From assembly GCA_038062615.1 (NCBI GenBank), contig JBBTWV010000044.1, positions 1 to 14,636 of the forward strand: a DNA stretch of 14,636 nucleotides. Direction: 5' to 3'. Both the position numbers and the translations under genes were made by a program. The notes under the pieces are model-generated. The model worked only from the letters and a program-made list of their open reading frames with translations. It searched no databases and was not told the DNA's origin. Of this stretch, positions 7,912 to 14,226 are shown piece by piece; within the stretch, counting starts at the first letter, position 1; every line of letters begins with the position of its first letter. Source of the DNA: JBBTWV01 sp038062615. Its GTDB lineage: Bacteria; Patescibacteriota; Gracilibacteria; UBA1369; UM-FILTER-53-11.

Positions 7912-9924
7912 TTATAACCCGCTCAAATTCACAAAATAGACGTGTTTATCGTCCATCACGTACAAGCGATTATCCACCACTAACAGATCACGCAGGACGC
8001 CAGAGACGGCATTTTTTTCAAAAACATACTGAGTTTGATACTGCGCACCTCCATTTTTAGGATCCTTACGGTACAAAACCACGCGCTGTTTGCTGGGCTC
8101 CAGAATAAAGAGATGATTGAGGTCGGGGTTGGTGTAAATCTTAGTGGGTGCCGTAAGCGGGCTTAGCGGTGAGCGGCGCAGTGGGAAGTTCTGCTTCTGG
8201 CCTTGGTAAAGCTGGGTAATAAAACCATCGGAACCCAAAATATAAATGCTGGAATCAATGGCCAGTGAAACCGCATTTTTAAGATCCAGACTGGCAGTTT
8301 GGCTGTATGCCTCACCCGCCTGAAATCCATCGCGCTGCCGCGGGTAGCGCCAAACTTGGTTGCGCTCAGGATCCAAAATATACAAGCGATCATTATACGA
8401 TTTTATGTCTACGCCCTTTTTCCAAATACCATCTTTGGTGTTGGCCAAAGCAAAACGTCCATCTTTGTATTCCACCATCTTGCCGGTGCGCGTTAAAAAG
8501 AGCATGGAATTTTGGTCTGGGTAACTGGCGCCTAAAATAATCGTTTCGGTATCAGAAATGGTGAGCGGCTCCTGCAGCTTATCCAAAATCATTTCATAGA
8601 GCGCGTTGTATTCAAAAGAGTAGAGACGATCTTTAAGATTCAGCAGTCCCAGCGCACTTACATTAGGACGTTTGGCGGAAAGATCCGCCAGCAGAGTTGG
8701 CTCCGTAACGCGCTTTACGTCATCCAGACTATCGCGCAACTTGTTGATATCATCCAAAATCCGCACGGCTTCCGCACGCAAAAATCTCGAATTCAATACC
8801 TCCATCGCCTGCTTTTCGGCCTCCACCAAAAGTTCTGAGGCTTTGGGCTTATCAAACGCGCCAACGGTTGAAGCATCGTTCATCAGCTCACGTGCATGGT
8901 TCATTTTGACCTGCTGCTCGGCAATAACGCGATTCTGACTGCCTCGAGTGCGAACCCAGAAAATTCCGGAAATCAGCACCACCAAAAGTACAATTACCAA
9001 AAGCAAAATGCGCTCGCGACTCATACGCTCGTGGAAGTGGATTTTGGGAAACGAGGAGGTGGATTCGTGGGAAGTCAGTTTTTTTGGCAAAAGATCCGCA
9101 GCTTTTTGGCCAACTTTTTTAACCCAAGAAAAGCGCTGTGCCAAATTAAGATTCCTCAAAAATCCAACCGACGCCGTAAGTTTTTTAAAGATCCCTCCAA
9201 GCCGCGATGCTGATTCTGTAAAAATCGGTTCATCTTCCTGCACTGCGCCTGCTTCTTGCCCCACCGATTCCTTCACCGCAACCCCAATCACGGCACTTCT
9301 GCCAAGAATCTCCGTCATAATAAAATCCTGCAGCTGCGTGAGGGCATCGCCAATTTGCGAACTGGCATCCGAAAAAATCTTTCCCATCTCGCCCTTGGTA
9401 ATGTATCGCAACAAACGCGTTGATGAAAAAACCACCCGATCATGCGGCTCCAGCGTCCCATTGGCCACATTCACAAAGGTCTCTTTTTTACTGTCCTCCG
9501 CCAAACCCTCAGAGACAATCGAAACAAAACGTTTGCGGACAAGGTAGACTTCGGCATCGCCGGTGGTAGAAAGGTAGAGCGTGCCATCTGCTATCGCGCC
9601 AAGCGCAATATTCAGGTTTCCAACAAAACGCGAAACCTTTTCTTCTTTAAGAGTCTCAATGGTCTGGTTGGCGGCCTTAAGCGCGGCTTCAAAACGCTCA
9701 AAAGGCTCTTTGTTCATTTCTCCATAAAATACCTGCTTAAAATTGGCAAAAATGGCTTCGCCAATATCTTCTGCCTCGGCTTGGTTATTGAGAATTTCCA
9801 GCGACATGTAGATTTTGCCGCCGGAACCATCCGCATCGTCACTTAACTCATAGGAATAATTTTCCAGAAAACTTTCGTCTCCTCTTCCAATAAAAATGAA
9901 CTCGCTGTCATAGGTGAAGGCCAT
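7912..9924 (-). CDS. Membrane protein with degenerate PP2C-like domain and C-terminal propeller-like domain
   Basis: The protein has 670 residues from the ATG at 9924. Residues 1-220 resemble a PP2C phosphatase fold: the helix pattern FERFEAALKAANQTI, the strand pair ALGAIADGTLYLSTTGDAEVYLVR and a late segment LEPHDRVVFSS. The metal-binding DGxGG motif is missing (EILNNQAEAEDIG stands there) and the later SDGL motif reads SSTRLL, so activity is unlikely. One transmembrane helix lies at about 306-324 (ILLLVIVLLVVLISGIFWV), then a probable coiled coil (330-410), then beta-strand repeats (430-670) with YILDPE, YILGSDG, LFILEP and YVMDD blades, propeller-like. The degenerate domain would be cytoplasmic and the propeller outside. 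An in-frame ATG at 9954 exists, but a TATATT box eight bases before 9924 favours the later start. Confidence 0.78.
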   Translation of the reverse strand: MAFTYDSEFIFIGRGDESFLENYSYELSDDADGSGGKIYMSLEILNNQAEAEDIGEAIFANFKQVFYGEMNKEPFERFEAALKAANQTIETLKEEKVSRFVGNLNIALGAIADGTLYLSTTGDAEVYLVRKRFVSIVSEGLAEDSKKETFVNVANGTLEPHDRVVFSSTRLLRYITKGEMGKIFSDASSQIGDALTQLQDFIMTEILGRSAVIGVAVKESVGQEAGAVQEDEPIFTESASRLGGIFKKLTASVGFLRNLNLAQRFSWVKKVGQKAADLLPKKLTSHESTSSFPKIHFHERMSRERILLLVIVLLVVLISGIFWVRTRGSQNRVIAEQQVKMNHARELMNDASTVGAFDKPKASELLVEAEKQAMEVLNSRFLRAEAVRILDDINKLRDSLDDVKRVTEPTLLADLSAKRPNVSALGLLNLKDRLYSFEYNALYEMILDKLQEPLTISDTETIILGASYPDQNSMLFLTRTGKMVEYKDGRFALANTKDGIWKKGVDIKSYNDRLYILDPERNQVWRYPRQRDGFQAGEAYSQTASLDLKNAVSLAIDSSIYILGSDGFITQLYQGQKQNFPLRRSPLSPLTAPTKIYTNPDLNHLFILEPSKQRVVLYRKDPKNGGAQYQTQYVFEKNAVSGVLRDLLVVDNRLYVMDDKHVYFVNLSGL

Positions 9925-9932
9925 CGAGGGGA

Positions 9933-9938
9933 AATATA
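9933..9938 (-). promoter_or_regulatory. Candidate -10 box of the PP2C-like gene
   Basis: TATATT (minus strand 9938-9933) is eight bases before the ATG at 9924, the same distance as in the 904-residue protein gene. No good -35 box lies 16-18 bases upstream (TACCCT). The assignment rests on the repeated spacing only. Confidence 0.35.
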
Positions 9939-9967
9939 ACACGGGGAGAGGCATGAGGGTATCTTTT

Positions 9968-9996
9968 TTGACAATATCATCCGGCTCCCCTATTAT
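9968..9996 (+). promoter_or_regulatory. Promoter of the rpmH-rnpA-yidC operon
   Basis: TTGACA at 9968-9973 and TATTAT at 9991-9996 have a 17-base spacer, close to ideal sigma70 consensus. Transcription should begin near 10003, giving about 14 bases of leader before the rpmH ATG at 10017. It shares a 92-base intergenic region with the start of the opposite PP2C-like gene. Confidence 0.8.
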
Positions 9997-10016
9997 CTTC
10001 CCACAACTGTTTTTCT

Positions 10017-10145
10017 ATGCTCGCTAAACTCAAAACAAGAAAACGCAAGCGAACTCACGGATTTCGCGCTCGCATGAGAACCGTCAGCGGACGAAAGGTT
10101 TTGGCTAAGAGACGCCAAAAAGGACGTCACCGTCTTAGTGTCTAG
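10017..10145 (+). CDS. rpmH: Large ribosomal subunit protein bL34
   Basis: This 42-residue, strongly basic protein (MLAKLKTRKRKRTHGFRARM at its start, then RTVSGRKVLAKRRQKGRHRL) is a typical L34 of the large ribosomal subunit, with the conserved THGFRARM and GRKVLAKRRxKGRxxLS segments. It heads the classic rpmH-rnpA-yidC-jag cluster. The length is normal (usually 44-46) with a slightly short N-terminus. The stop at 10143-10145 is 15 bases before the rnpA start. Confidence 0.97.
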   Translation: MLAKLKTRKRKRTHGFRARMRTVSGRKVLAKRRQKGRHRLSV

Positions 10146-10160
10146 CTTCTCACTGAATCC

Positions 10161-10532
10161 ATGCTTCCAAAAAATCTCAAGATCGGTTACCGGCCGAGGG
10201 TTGAACATGTTCTCAGAAAAGGAAGACGCCTTTCCGGCAAGTTCTGGCAGTGGCGATTTTTACCCAGCACCCGCCAGCAGAGCCATTTTGCGGTGGTGGT
10301 TTCGGGCAAAATCAGCAAAAAAGCGGTGGAACGCAATGCCGTTCGCCGCCGCGTATACGAAGCCATTCGCAAAAATTGTGTCATTCGACAAACTCAGGAT
10401 GACATGAAAAAGACACCTGCTCAAAAAACATGCTACGATATTGTCGTTCTGTGTTCTGCCTCAGCTCTCAAGGCGACTTACCAACAAATTGAGCACGAAC
10501 TTCTTTTTACTTCCCATCAACTTGGATTATGA
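10161..10532 (+). CDS. rnpA: Ribonuclease P protein component, with a repeat-derived insertion
   Basis: This protein binds RNase P RNA and helps it mature the 5' ends of tRNAs. The 123 residues show the usual start MLPKNLKIGYRPRVEHVLRKG, the RNR signature ISKKAVERNAVRRRVYEAIRK (51-71) and the last strand/helix YDIVVL..SALKATYQQIEHEL (92-114). Between them residues of about 73-91 (CVIRQTQDDMKK and a short tail) are not family sequence. They are encoded largely by a palindromic repeat at 10378-10405 inserted in frame, in the loop where other RnpA proteins run straight from the RNR helix to the last strand. The protein is probably still functional because the core is intact. Its stop overlaps the yidC start (ATGA). 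Confidence 0.93.
   Translation: MLPKNLKIGYRPRVEHVLRKGRRLSGKFWQWRFLPSTRQQSHFAVVVSGKISKKAVERNAVRRRVYEAIRKNCVIRQTQDDMKKTPAQKTCYDIVVLCSASALKATYQQIEHELLFTSHQLGL
10378..10405. repeat. Short palindromic repeat of the FDKLRMT type, inside rnpA
   Basis: TGTCATTC (10379-10386) and GGATGACA (10397-10404) pair over eight bases with one T-G wobble around a ten-base loop GACAAACTCA; a further G-T pair closes it. Translated in another frame it gives SFDKLRMT, a peptide I recall from many spurious ORFs produced by this widespread palindrome. Here the rnpA frame reads it as VIRQTQDDM without a stop or frameshift. Confidence 0.75.
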
Positions 10533-11761
10533 ATAAGCGAAAAATAATTACGTGGGCACTGTTCTTTTTGGTTTTCTTTTCGATCTCTCAGTTTTTTTCC
10601 AGCAAAAAAGCCGCGCCGGTAAACCCAACCAACGGGACGAGTACGGCCATTATAAGTGTAGTGGCGGTAAAATCAGAATTTACGAGCGGCGAAGAAGTGG
10701 CGCTGGAAATTCATAACCTTTCTAGTGCACCCATTACCCTGCCTTCCACATGCCCTAAAAATCCTTTCCGGGTTTTGGCATGGGACGGCCAAAAATTCAC
10801 CGAAGAAAAAAGCGAAACCCAAGCTTCATGCAGTCTGCTTTCTGACATCACGATTGCTCCAAACGCCAAGCACAAGGTGAGTTACGGATACTGGAATCAT
10901 GCGCTATTTGGAAATCCTGGACGATACAAAGTGGAAGTGGAGTTTGTCACCGGCAGTTCTACGACAGCGGTTACCAGCACTTCAGAGTTTACGGTCGTGG
11001 AAGCGGGATCCGTGCGAATGTTTTTCCGTACGGTCTTTTATCAGCCTCTCTACAACGTCCTCGTTTTTTTGATCAGCATAGCGCCCGGACATGATCTTGG
11101 TTTTGCCATTATCTTGCTTACCATCCTTATTCGGTTGGTTTTATTGGTGCCATCGCAGCGTGCCATTGAGTCACAAAGGCATATGCAAGAGTTGCAGCCA
11201 AAACTGGAACATCTCAAAAAGAAGTACGCTGGAAATCAAGAAAAAATCGCATCAGAAACCATGCAACTTTGGAAGGAAAATAAGGTGAATCCACTCAGCA
11301 GCTGTCTGCCGATTCTTATTCAATTTCCGGTTCTCATTGCGCTTTTTTACGTCATCCAGGGCGGGCTGAATCCGGATAACGCTTACCTGCTTTACGAACC
11401 GCTTAAAAATGTGGATTTGAGCAAGGTGCATACGCACTTTTTGGGAATTCTGGAACTTACGCGGGTAAATGCTTTTGTGCTTCCGCTCATTGTGGGTGCG
11501 TTACAGTTCCTTCAGCTTAAACTTTCTATGGCCAAAAAGAAGAAAGCGGATGCGGCCAAGTTACAAACGCAAGACGCACCTACCAAACCTTCAGAGATGG
11601 AGACCGCCACAAAGAGCATGACGTATATTATGCCGGTGATGATCGCGCTGTTTACGGCTTCGGTTCCGGCGGGCGTGGGTTTGTATTGGGGAGTCTCGAC
11701 GCTGTTTGCCTTGGGGCAACAGGTGGTGGCAAATCGCAAGGTGGAGGCTAAAAAAGCCTAA
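10529..11761 (+). CDS. yidC: Membrane protein insertase YidC with Ig-like extracytoplasmic domain
   Basis: YidC/Oxa1 inserts and folds membrane proteins, alone or with SecYEG. The 410 residues hold an N-terminal anchor (7-23), an extracytoplasmic beta-rich domain (40-156), and the conserved five-helix core from about 165 on. Arg202 in TILIRLVLLVPSQ is the conserved cavity arginine; the cytoplasmic hairpin QPKLEHLKKKYAGNQEKI (223-240) and NPLSSCLPILIQFPVLIALFY (254-274) are typical. The outer domain is unlike the large supersandwich of proteobacterial YidC: it resembles a single Ig-like or BsuPI-like sandwich (SGEEVALEIHNLSSAPI, GRYKVEVEF), with Cys75 and Cys101 able to form a disulfide. It starts by ATGA overlap with rnpA. 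The C-terminus is basic (ANRKVEAKKA), as is common for ribosome contact. Confidence 0.95.
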   Translation: MNKRKIITWALFFLVFFSISQFFSSKKAAPVNPTNGTSTAIISVVAVKSEFTSGEEVALEIHNLSSAPITLPSTCPKNPFRVLAWDGQKFTEEKSETQASCSLLSDITIAPNAKHKVSYGYWNHALFGNPGRYKVEVEFVTGSSTTAVTSTSEFTVVEAGSVRMFFRTVFYQPLYNVLVFLISIAPGHDLGFAIILLTILIRLVLLVPSQRAIESQRHMQELQPKLEHLKKKYAGNQEKIASETMQLWKENKVNPLSSCLPILIQFPVLIALFYVIQGGLNPDNAYLLYEPLKNVDLSKVHTHFLGILELTRVNAFVLPLIVGALQFLQLKLSMAKKKKADAAKLQTQDAPTKPSEMETATKSMTYIMPVMIALFTASVPAGVGLYWGVSTLFALGQQVVANRKVEAKKA

Positions 11762-11835
11762 TTTGCGAAGGAAGTCATCCTAGGCTAATCTACTTTCTGA
11801 TAACAAGCTTGATTCTAAAAATATATTCTTTAATG

Positions 11836-11910
11836 GCGAGCGCAAGGCGCGAGCGCGAGGTCGCAGCGAAGGCTGGGTCTCGTGGGCTCCCAGCCGGAGC
11901 AAGGCCGAGC
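11836..11910 (+). repeat. GC-rich GAGCGAA-type repeat (copy R3) upstream of jag
   Basis: GCGAGCGC occurs at 11836-11843 and 11849-11856, again 13 bases apart as in copy R1, with 22 of the first 25 bases shared. A hairpin follows (GGCTGGG 11871-11877 with CCCAGCC 11889-11895) flanked by CAGCGAA and GGAGCAAGGC, the same order as in R1. It fills about half of the 162-base gap between yidC and jag. The rest of that gap (11762-11835) is AT-rich and I see nothing in it. Confidence 0.6.
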
Positions 11911-11923
11911 TTATAAAATAACA

Positions 11924-12394
11924 ATGGAAGATCTCATTCAAGAAACACTCGCGGCAATCCTCAAGAACATGGGTGTGCCGTTTCGCAAGTTTAAGGTCTC
12001 GGTGGATAAAAATCATCCATCGGGCAGTGAGGTGTATCGCATTGATATTGATTGCGATGAAGCCGCAACGCTTATTGGTTACCACGGCGAGACGATTTAT
12101 GCCCTCCAGCATATTTTAAAGACTTTGGTGTGGAGAAAAAGTGACGAGAGTGTTTTTGTGATTTTGGATGTGGATAGTTACCGCAAGCGGCAAGAAGAAA
12201 GCGTGTTGGCGCTGGCCATGCGAAAAGTGGAAACCGTGCGCAAGACTTTCCAAGATCAAGTTCTGCCTCCTATGTCTCCGTATTTCCGCAGAGTGGTGCA
12301 TATGGCCCTTGCTAAGCCAGAATTTAAGGATATTGTTACCGAAAGTATTGGCGAAGGTGATCACCGTTCGGTGACCATCAAAGTGAAACCATGA
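11924..12394 (+). CDS. jag: KH/R3H single-strand RNA-binding protein Jag (KhpB)
   Basis: Jag/KhpB binds RNA and in other bacteria affects cell elongation and division; its gene often follows yidC. The 156 residues begin with a short region (1-22), then a type II KH domain whose GxxG loop is LIGYHGETIYALQ (47-59), then an R3H domain carrying the R-x3-H signature in YFRRVVHMALAK. The Jag-N domain seen in Firmicutes is absent. I chose the ATG at 11924 because the longer frame from GTG at 11882 would translate the upstream GC-rich repeat into 14 unrelated residues. TATAAA at 11912-11917 lies six bases before this ATG and could drive its own leaderless transcript. The stop overlaps the next gene (ATGA). 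Confidence 0.9.
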   Translation: MEDLIQETLAAILKNMGVPFRKFKVSVDKNHPSGSEVYRIDIDCDEAATLIGYHGETIYALQHILKTLVWRKSDESVFVILDVDSYRKRQEESVLALAMRKVETVRKTFQDQVLPPMSPYFRRVVHMALAKPEFKDIVTESIGEGDHRSVTIKVKP

Positions 12395-13494
12395 TGAAAG
12401 GAAAAATTTGTTCCATTGTAGGAAGCCTGATTCTTTTCGTGCCACTCCATGTTTTGGCAGTTGATTCGGCGAGTTATCCTTTTTCTGATGTTCCAGCCGA
12501 TTCTCCGCTGGCTCTAGCAACAAGTTTTCTAAAAGAAAAAAATATCATCCGGGGATTTTCGGATGGGTCGTACCATCCGGAACGTTTGGTAACGCGCGCC
12601 GAAGCGTTGGCCATGATTCTTAACGCTACGGGTTCATCAAAAATGAATGCCAAAACAGATTTAGCCGAGTCCCTTGAGGCCGGAACTCCTTTTCAAATTA
12701 GCCTTCCCAAAGAAACTACCGTGACACTTGAAAATATGGTGACTGGCGAAAAGAAAACACTGCAAGATATTGATAACTTGCAAATCCATGTTGAAGACGG
12801 TAGCGGCAAACTTAAAATCATGAAGAAAAAAACTAAAAAACCGTTTATGGACGTCTCTCAAAGCGACTGGTTTTTTGATATGACCAATGAAGCCAGACGT
12901 TTGGGAATTATTAAAGGGGTGAAGACCGAAAATGGCGTCTTTTTTCGCCCCCATGATTATGTAAATCTAGCGGAAGCGCTCAGAATGATTTTTCAAAGCG
13001 CTAAAATTTCTACCGCGCTGAGTGAAGAGCCCTTGCCGCCGGGTGTTCCCGCCGATGCTTGGTATGCCAAAGATATGGCACAGGCCATGAAGATGACGAT
13101 TCTTATGCAACAAGAAAACGGTGCGATTTTTCCAGCGGCTGAAAAATTACATCGCGGAGAAATGGCTGTGCTCCTCTACCGTTTTATGAAGAGCCAGCAA
13201 GATGGTGCCATGTTTGGCTATGCCAGCTGGTATGGCGATGGCTTGGCAAAAACAAAACTTAAGACCGGCATAGAATATGCCGAAAGACATCTTACCGCGG
13301 CGCACAAAACGTTGCCCATTGGCAGTATTATGCGGGTAACCAACGTGGTAAACGGCAAGCAGGTAGATGTGGTGATTAATGACCGCGGGCCTTATGTCAC
13401 GGGAAGAATTATTGATCTTTCTCGCTCGGCATTTTCGGCTTTGGAAGACCCGGGAACGGGAGTTATTGCCGTACAGTTGGAGACGATGGAATAG
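12391..13494 (+). CDS. Secreted SLH-domain protein with C-terminal RlpA (double-psi beta-barrel) domain
   Basis: The 367-residue protein has a signal peptide (about 1-23, hydrophobic SIVGSLILFVPLHVLA). Three S-layer-homology repeats follow, at about 30-82 (FSDVPADSPLALA, IIRGFSDGSYHPERLVTRAE), 151-204 and 217-268; a 68-residue linker splits the first from the second. The C-terminal domain (274-367) is RlpA-like: GYASWYGDGL, LTAAHKTLPIGSIMRVTNV, VVINDRGPYVTGRIIDLS. RlpA proteins are murein-binding, in some species lytic transglycosylases; the SLH repeats would hold this one to the cell-wall surface. A role in wall remodelling or division is inferred from domains and from the FtsL/FtsB-like gene next to it. 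Its TAG stop forms the first three bases of the inverted-repeat element at 13492, so the C-terminus is probably shortened by that insertion. Confidence 0.9.
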   Translation: MMKGKICSIVGSLILFVPLHVLAVDSASYPFSDVPADSPLALATSFLKEKNIIRGFSDGSYHPERLVTRAEALAMILNATGSSKMNAKTDLAESLEAGTPFQISLPKETTVTLENMVTGEKKTLQDIDNLQIHVEDGSGKLKIMKKKTKKPFMDVSQSDWFFDMTNEARRLGIIKGVKTENGVFFRPHDYVNLAEALRMIFQSAKISTALSEEPLPPGVPADAWYAKDMAQAMKMTILMQQENGAIFPAAEKLHRGEMAVLLYRFMKSQQDGAMFGYASWYGDGLAKTKLKTGIEYAERHLTAAHKTLPIGSIMRVTNVVNGKQVDVVINDRGPYVTGRIIDLSRSAFSALEDPGTGVIAVQLETME

Positions 13495-13657
13495 GAACTC
13501 CCGCAAAACTCGCTTTCGTAACGAAATTTTTAATTATTGAGCGAAAATGGTGAAGGGCGAGGAGCGCGTATCGGGTTAGATACGCCGACGAGTCCTGAAC
13601 CATTTGGAGCCAAAAATTTGAAATTGCAGTAGAAATGGAGTTTTGCGGGAGTTCCTA
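13492..13657. mobile_element. MITE-like 166-bp element with 20-bp perfect terminal inverted repeats
   Basis: 13492-13511 (TAGGAACTCCCGCAAAACTC) is the exact reverse complement of 13638-13657. The outermost TA on each side could be a TA target duplication, as made by IS630/Tc1-type transposases, leaving 18-bp repeats. Nested inside are further paired arms: 13524-13531 with 13612-13619, 13545-13551 with 13599-13605, AGG/CCT flanking matched GA steps (13554-13556, 13594-13596), and GCGTATC/GATACGC at 13566-13572 and 13579-13585 around a six-base loop. The whole unit can fold into one long imperfect hairpin. There is no coding capacity, so movement would need a transposase elsewhere. A structured RNA or a long terminator stem is an alternative. 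Confidence 0.55.
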
Positions 13658-13670
13658 CAAAGAGTATAAT
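13643..13670 (+). promoter_or_regulatory. Candidate promoter partly inside the element's right end
   Basis: TATAAT at 13665-13670 is a perfect -10 box. TTGCGG at 13643-13648, inside the right inverted repeat, could act as -35 with a 16-base spacer. A second box, TATATT at 13681-13686, stands seven bases before the ATG at 13694. Either could serve the downstream small gene. Confidence 0.45.
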
Positions 13671-13693
13671 TATTTTTGAATATATTCTCGCTT

Positions 13694-14008
13694 ATGCGCC
13701 GAGTTCCCCTTTCCATAGAAGTTAAAAAAGTCTTAAAGCTCTTAATGTACACGCTTTTTAGTATGCTCCTGGTAACATCCGTGTACTTTTTTGCCAAAAC
13801 GAGTTCTACTGCAGAGAAGGGATATTCGTTTAAAGAAAGCCAAATTCGCCTCAAAGAGCTGGAATCCAAAAATCGCATTTTACAGCAAGAAGTTTTGGAC
13901 GCGCAGTCACTCCAAAAACTTAAATCCAGCGAGACGGTTTCCAATATGCTGGAACCGGAAAGCTCTATTTATATTGCGCCGAAAGGACCGCTTTCTAAAA
14001 GAAAATAA
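13694..14008 (+). CDS. Small FtsL/FtsB-like bitopic membrane protein
   Basis: The 104-residue protein has a basic N-terminus (MRRVPLSIEVKKVLK), one transmembrane helix at about 17-35 (LMYTLFSMLLVTSVYFFA), then a heptad-like coiled coil at about 46-76 (FKESQIRLKELESKNRILQQ) and a Pro/Ser-rich basic tail. That layout, N-in with an outer coiled coil of about 30 residues, is the one of FtsL, FtsB and DivIC divisome proteins, whose sequences are too divergent for a motif match. Its neighbour is a RlpA-type wall protein, which fits a division role. I chose the ATG at 13694; an in-frame TTG at 13676 would add six residues but lies too close to the TATAAT box. Confidence 0.6.
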   Translation: MRRVPLSIEVKKVLKLLMYTLFSMLLVTSVYFFAKTSSTAEKGYSFKESQIRLKELESKNRILQQEVLDAQSLQKLKSSETVSNMLEPESSIYIAPKGPLSKRK

Positions 14009-14034
14009 AAGTTTTTAGCAAGATGAAAGTTTGT

Positions 14035-14056
14035 CATGAATTTTTCATGTTTTTTT
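14035..14056 (+). terminator. Weak AT-rich terminator-like hairpin
   Basis: CATGAA (14035-14040), a TTT loop and TTCATG (14044-14049) are followed by seven T residues (14050-14056), in the right place after the FtsL/FtsB-like gene. The stem is only six pairs with two G-C, so efficiency is doubtful. Confidence 0.4.
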
Positions 14057-14088
14057 CATAAAAAATTTAGAGAAATTTCATTTTCACT

Positions 14089-14097
14089 TGCTATCGT
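14089..14097 (+). promoter_or_regulatory. Possible extended -10 promoter for the tRNA-like RNA
   Basis: TGCTATCGT (14089-14097) matches the extended -10 form TG-N-TATNNT. Transcription would begin near 14103, about 14 bases before the tRNA-like element. No convincing -35 box is present, which extended -10 promoters can tolerate. Confidence 0.3.
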
Positions 14098-14116
14098 TAC
14101 TGGCACCAGAACAAGT

Positions 14117-14188
14117 GGGGCCGCCAACGGTTTGGGTCATCGGGATTGACACCCGACGACTGGGGTTCAACTCCCCACGGTTCCACCA
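14117..14188 (+). ncRNA. tRNA-like RNA resembling the tRNA-like domain of tmRNA, without a message region
   Basis: A 72-base unit ends in an encoded CCA. The acceptor stem pairs GGGGCCG (14117-14123) with CGGTTCC (14178-14184), two G-T wobbles included, with discriminator A. The T arm is perfect: TGGGG-TTCAACT-CCCCA (14161-14177). The middle stem TCGGG-ATTGACA-CCCGA (14140-14156) extends through GTC/GAC past one A-C mismatch. There is no proper D stem; instead GGGGCCG and the following AACGGTTT resemble the 5' end of tmRNA (GGGG..., GGTTTCGAC), and GAC directly before the T arm also fits tmRNA. The message-like part of tmRNA is absent: the helix that should hold it closes on seven bases. Read as a tRNA, the loop would give anticodon TGA with a pyrimidine at position 37 and no long variable arm, which is poor for tRNA-Ser. 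ACCAGA (14104-14109) and TCTGGT (14191-14196) extend the precursor pairing outside the CCA. Confidence 0.5.
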
Positions 14189-14203
14189 GCTCTGGTATAC
14201 GAA

Positions 14204-14226
14204 AAGAGACTCGCAGAGAGTCTCTT
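14204..14226 (+). other. Perfect 8-bp hairpin between the two tRNA-like elements
   Basis: AAGAGACT (14204-14211) and AGTCTCTT (14219-14226) pair perfectly around the seven-base loop CGCAGAG. No T-run follows, so it is not a standard terminator. The eight-pair stem with seven-base loop mimics an anticodon arm and lies where one would be if 14194-14258 is a second, decayed tRNA-like unit. Confidence 0.5.

Noticed and set aside
9925..9954. Upstream ATG at 9954 for the PP2C-like protein
   Set aside because: It would place the TATATT box inside the coding region; the later ATG at 9924 has the same box spacing as the well-supported promoter at 7824.
10138..10407. Overlapping frame ending in SFDKLRMT
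   Set aside because: It is a shadow of rpmH/rnpA; its ending is the known by-product of the palindromic repeat.
11882..11923. N-terminal extension of Jag from a GTG start
   Set aside because: The extra 14 residues are encoded by the GC-rich repeat and do not resemble Jag; the ATG at 11924 fits better.
13540..13615. Hammerhead ribozyme suggested by CGACGAGTCC
   Set aside because: The core CTGANGA is not matched exactly and there is no GAAA following a paired stem II.
13492..13657. CRISPR array or leader
   Set aside because: Only one pair of inverted ends; no direct repeats with regular spacers occur anywhere in the window.
14117..14188. Ordinary tRNA-Val (GAC) or tRNA-Ser (TGA)
   Set aside because: GAC can be placed in the anticodon only by breaking the middle stem; TGA would need a pyrimidine at position 37 and a long variable arm, and no D stem forms.
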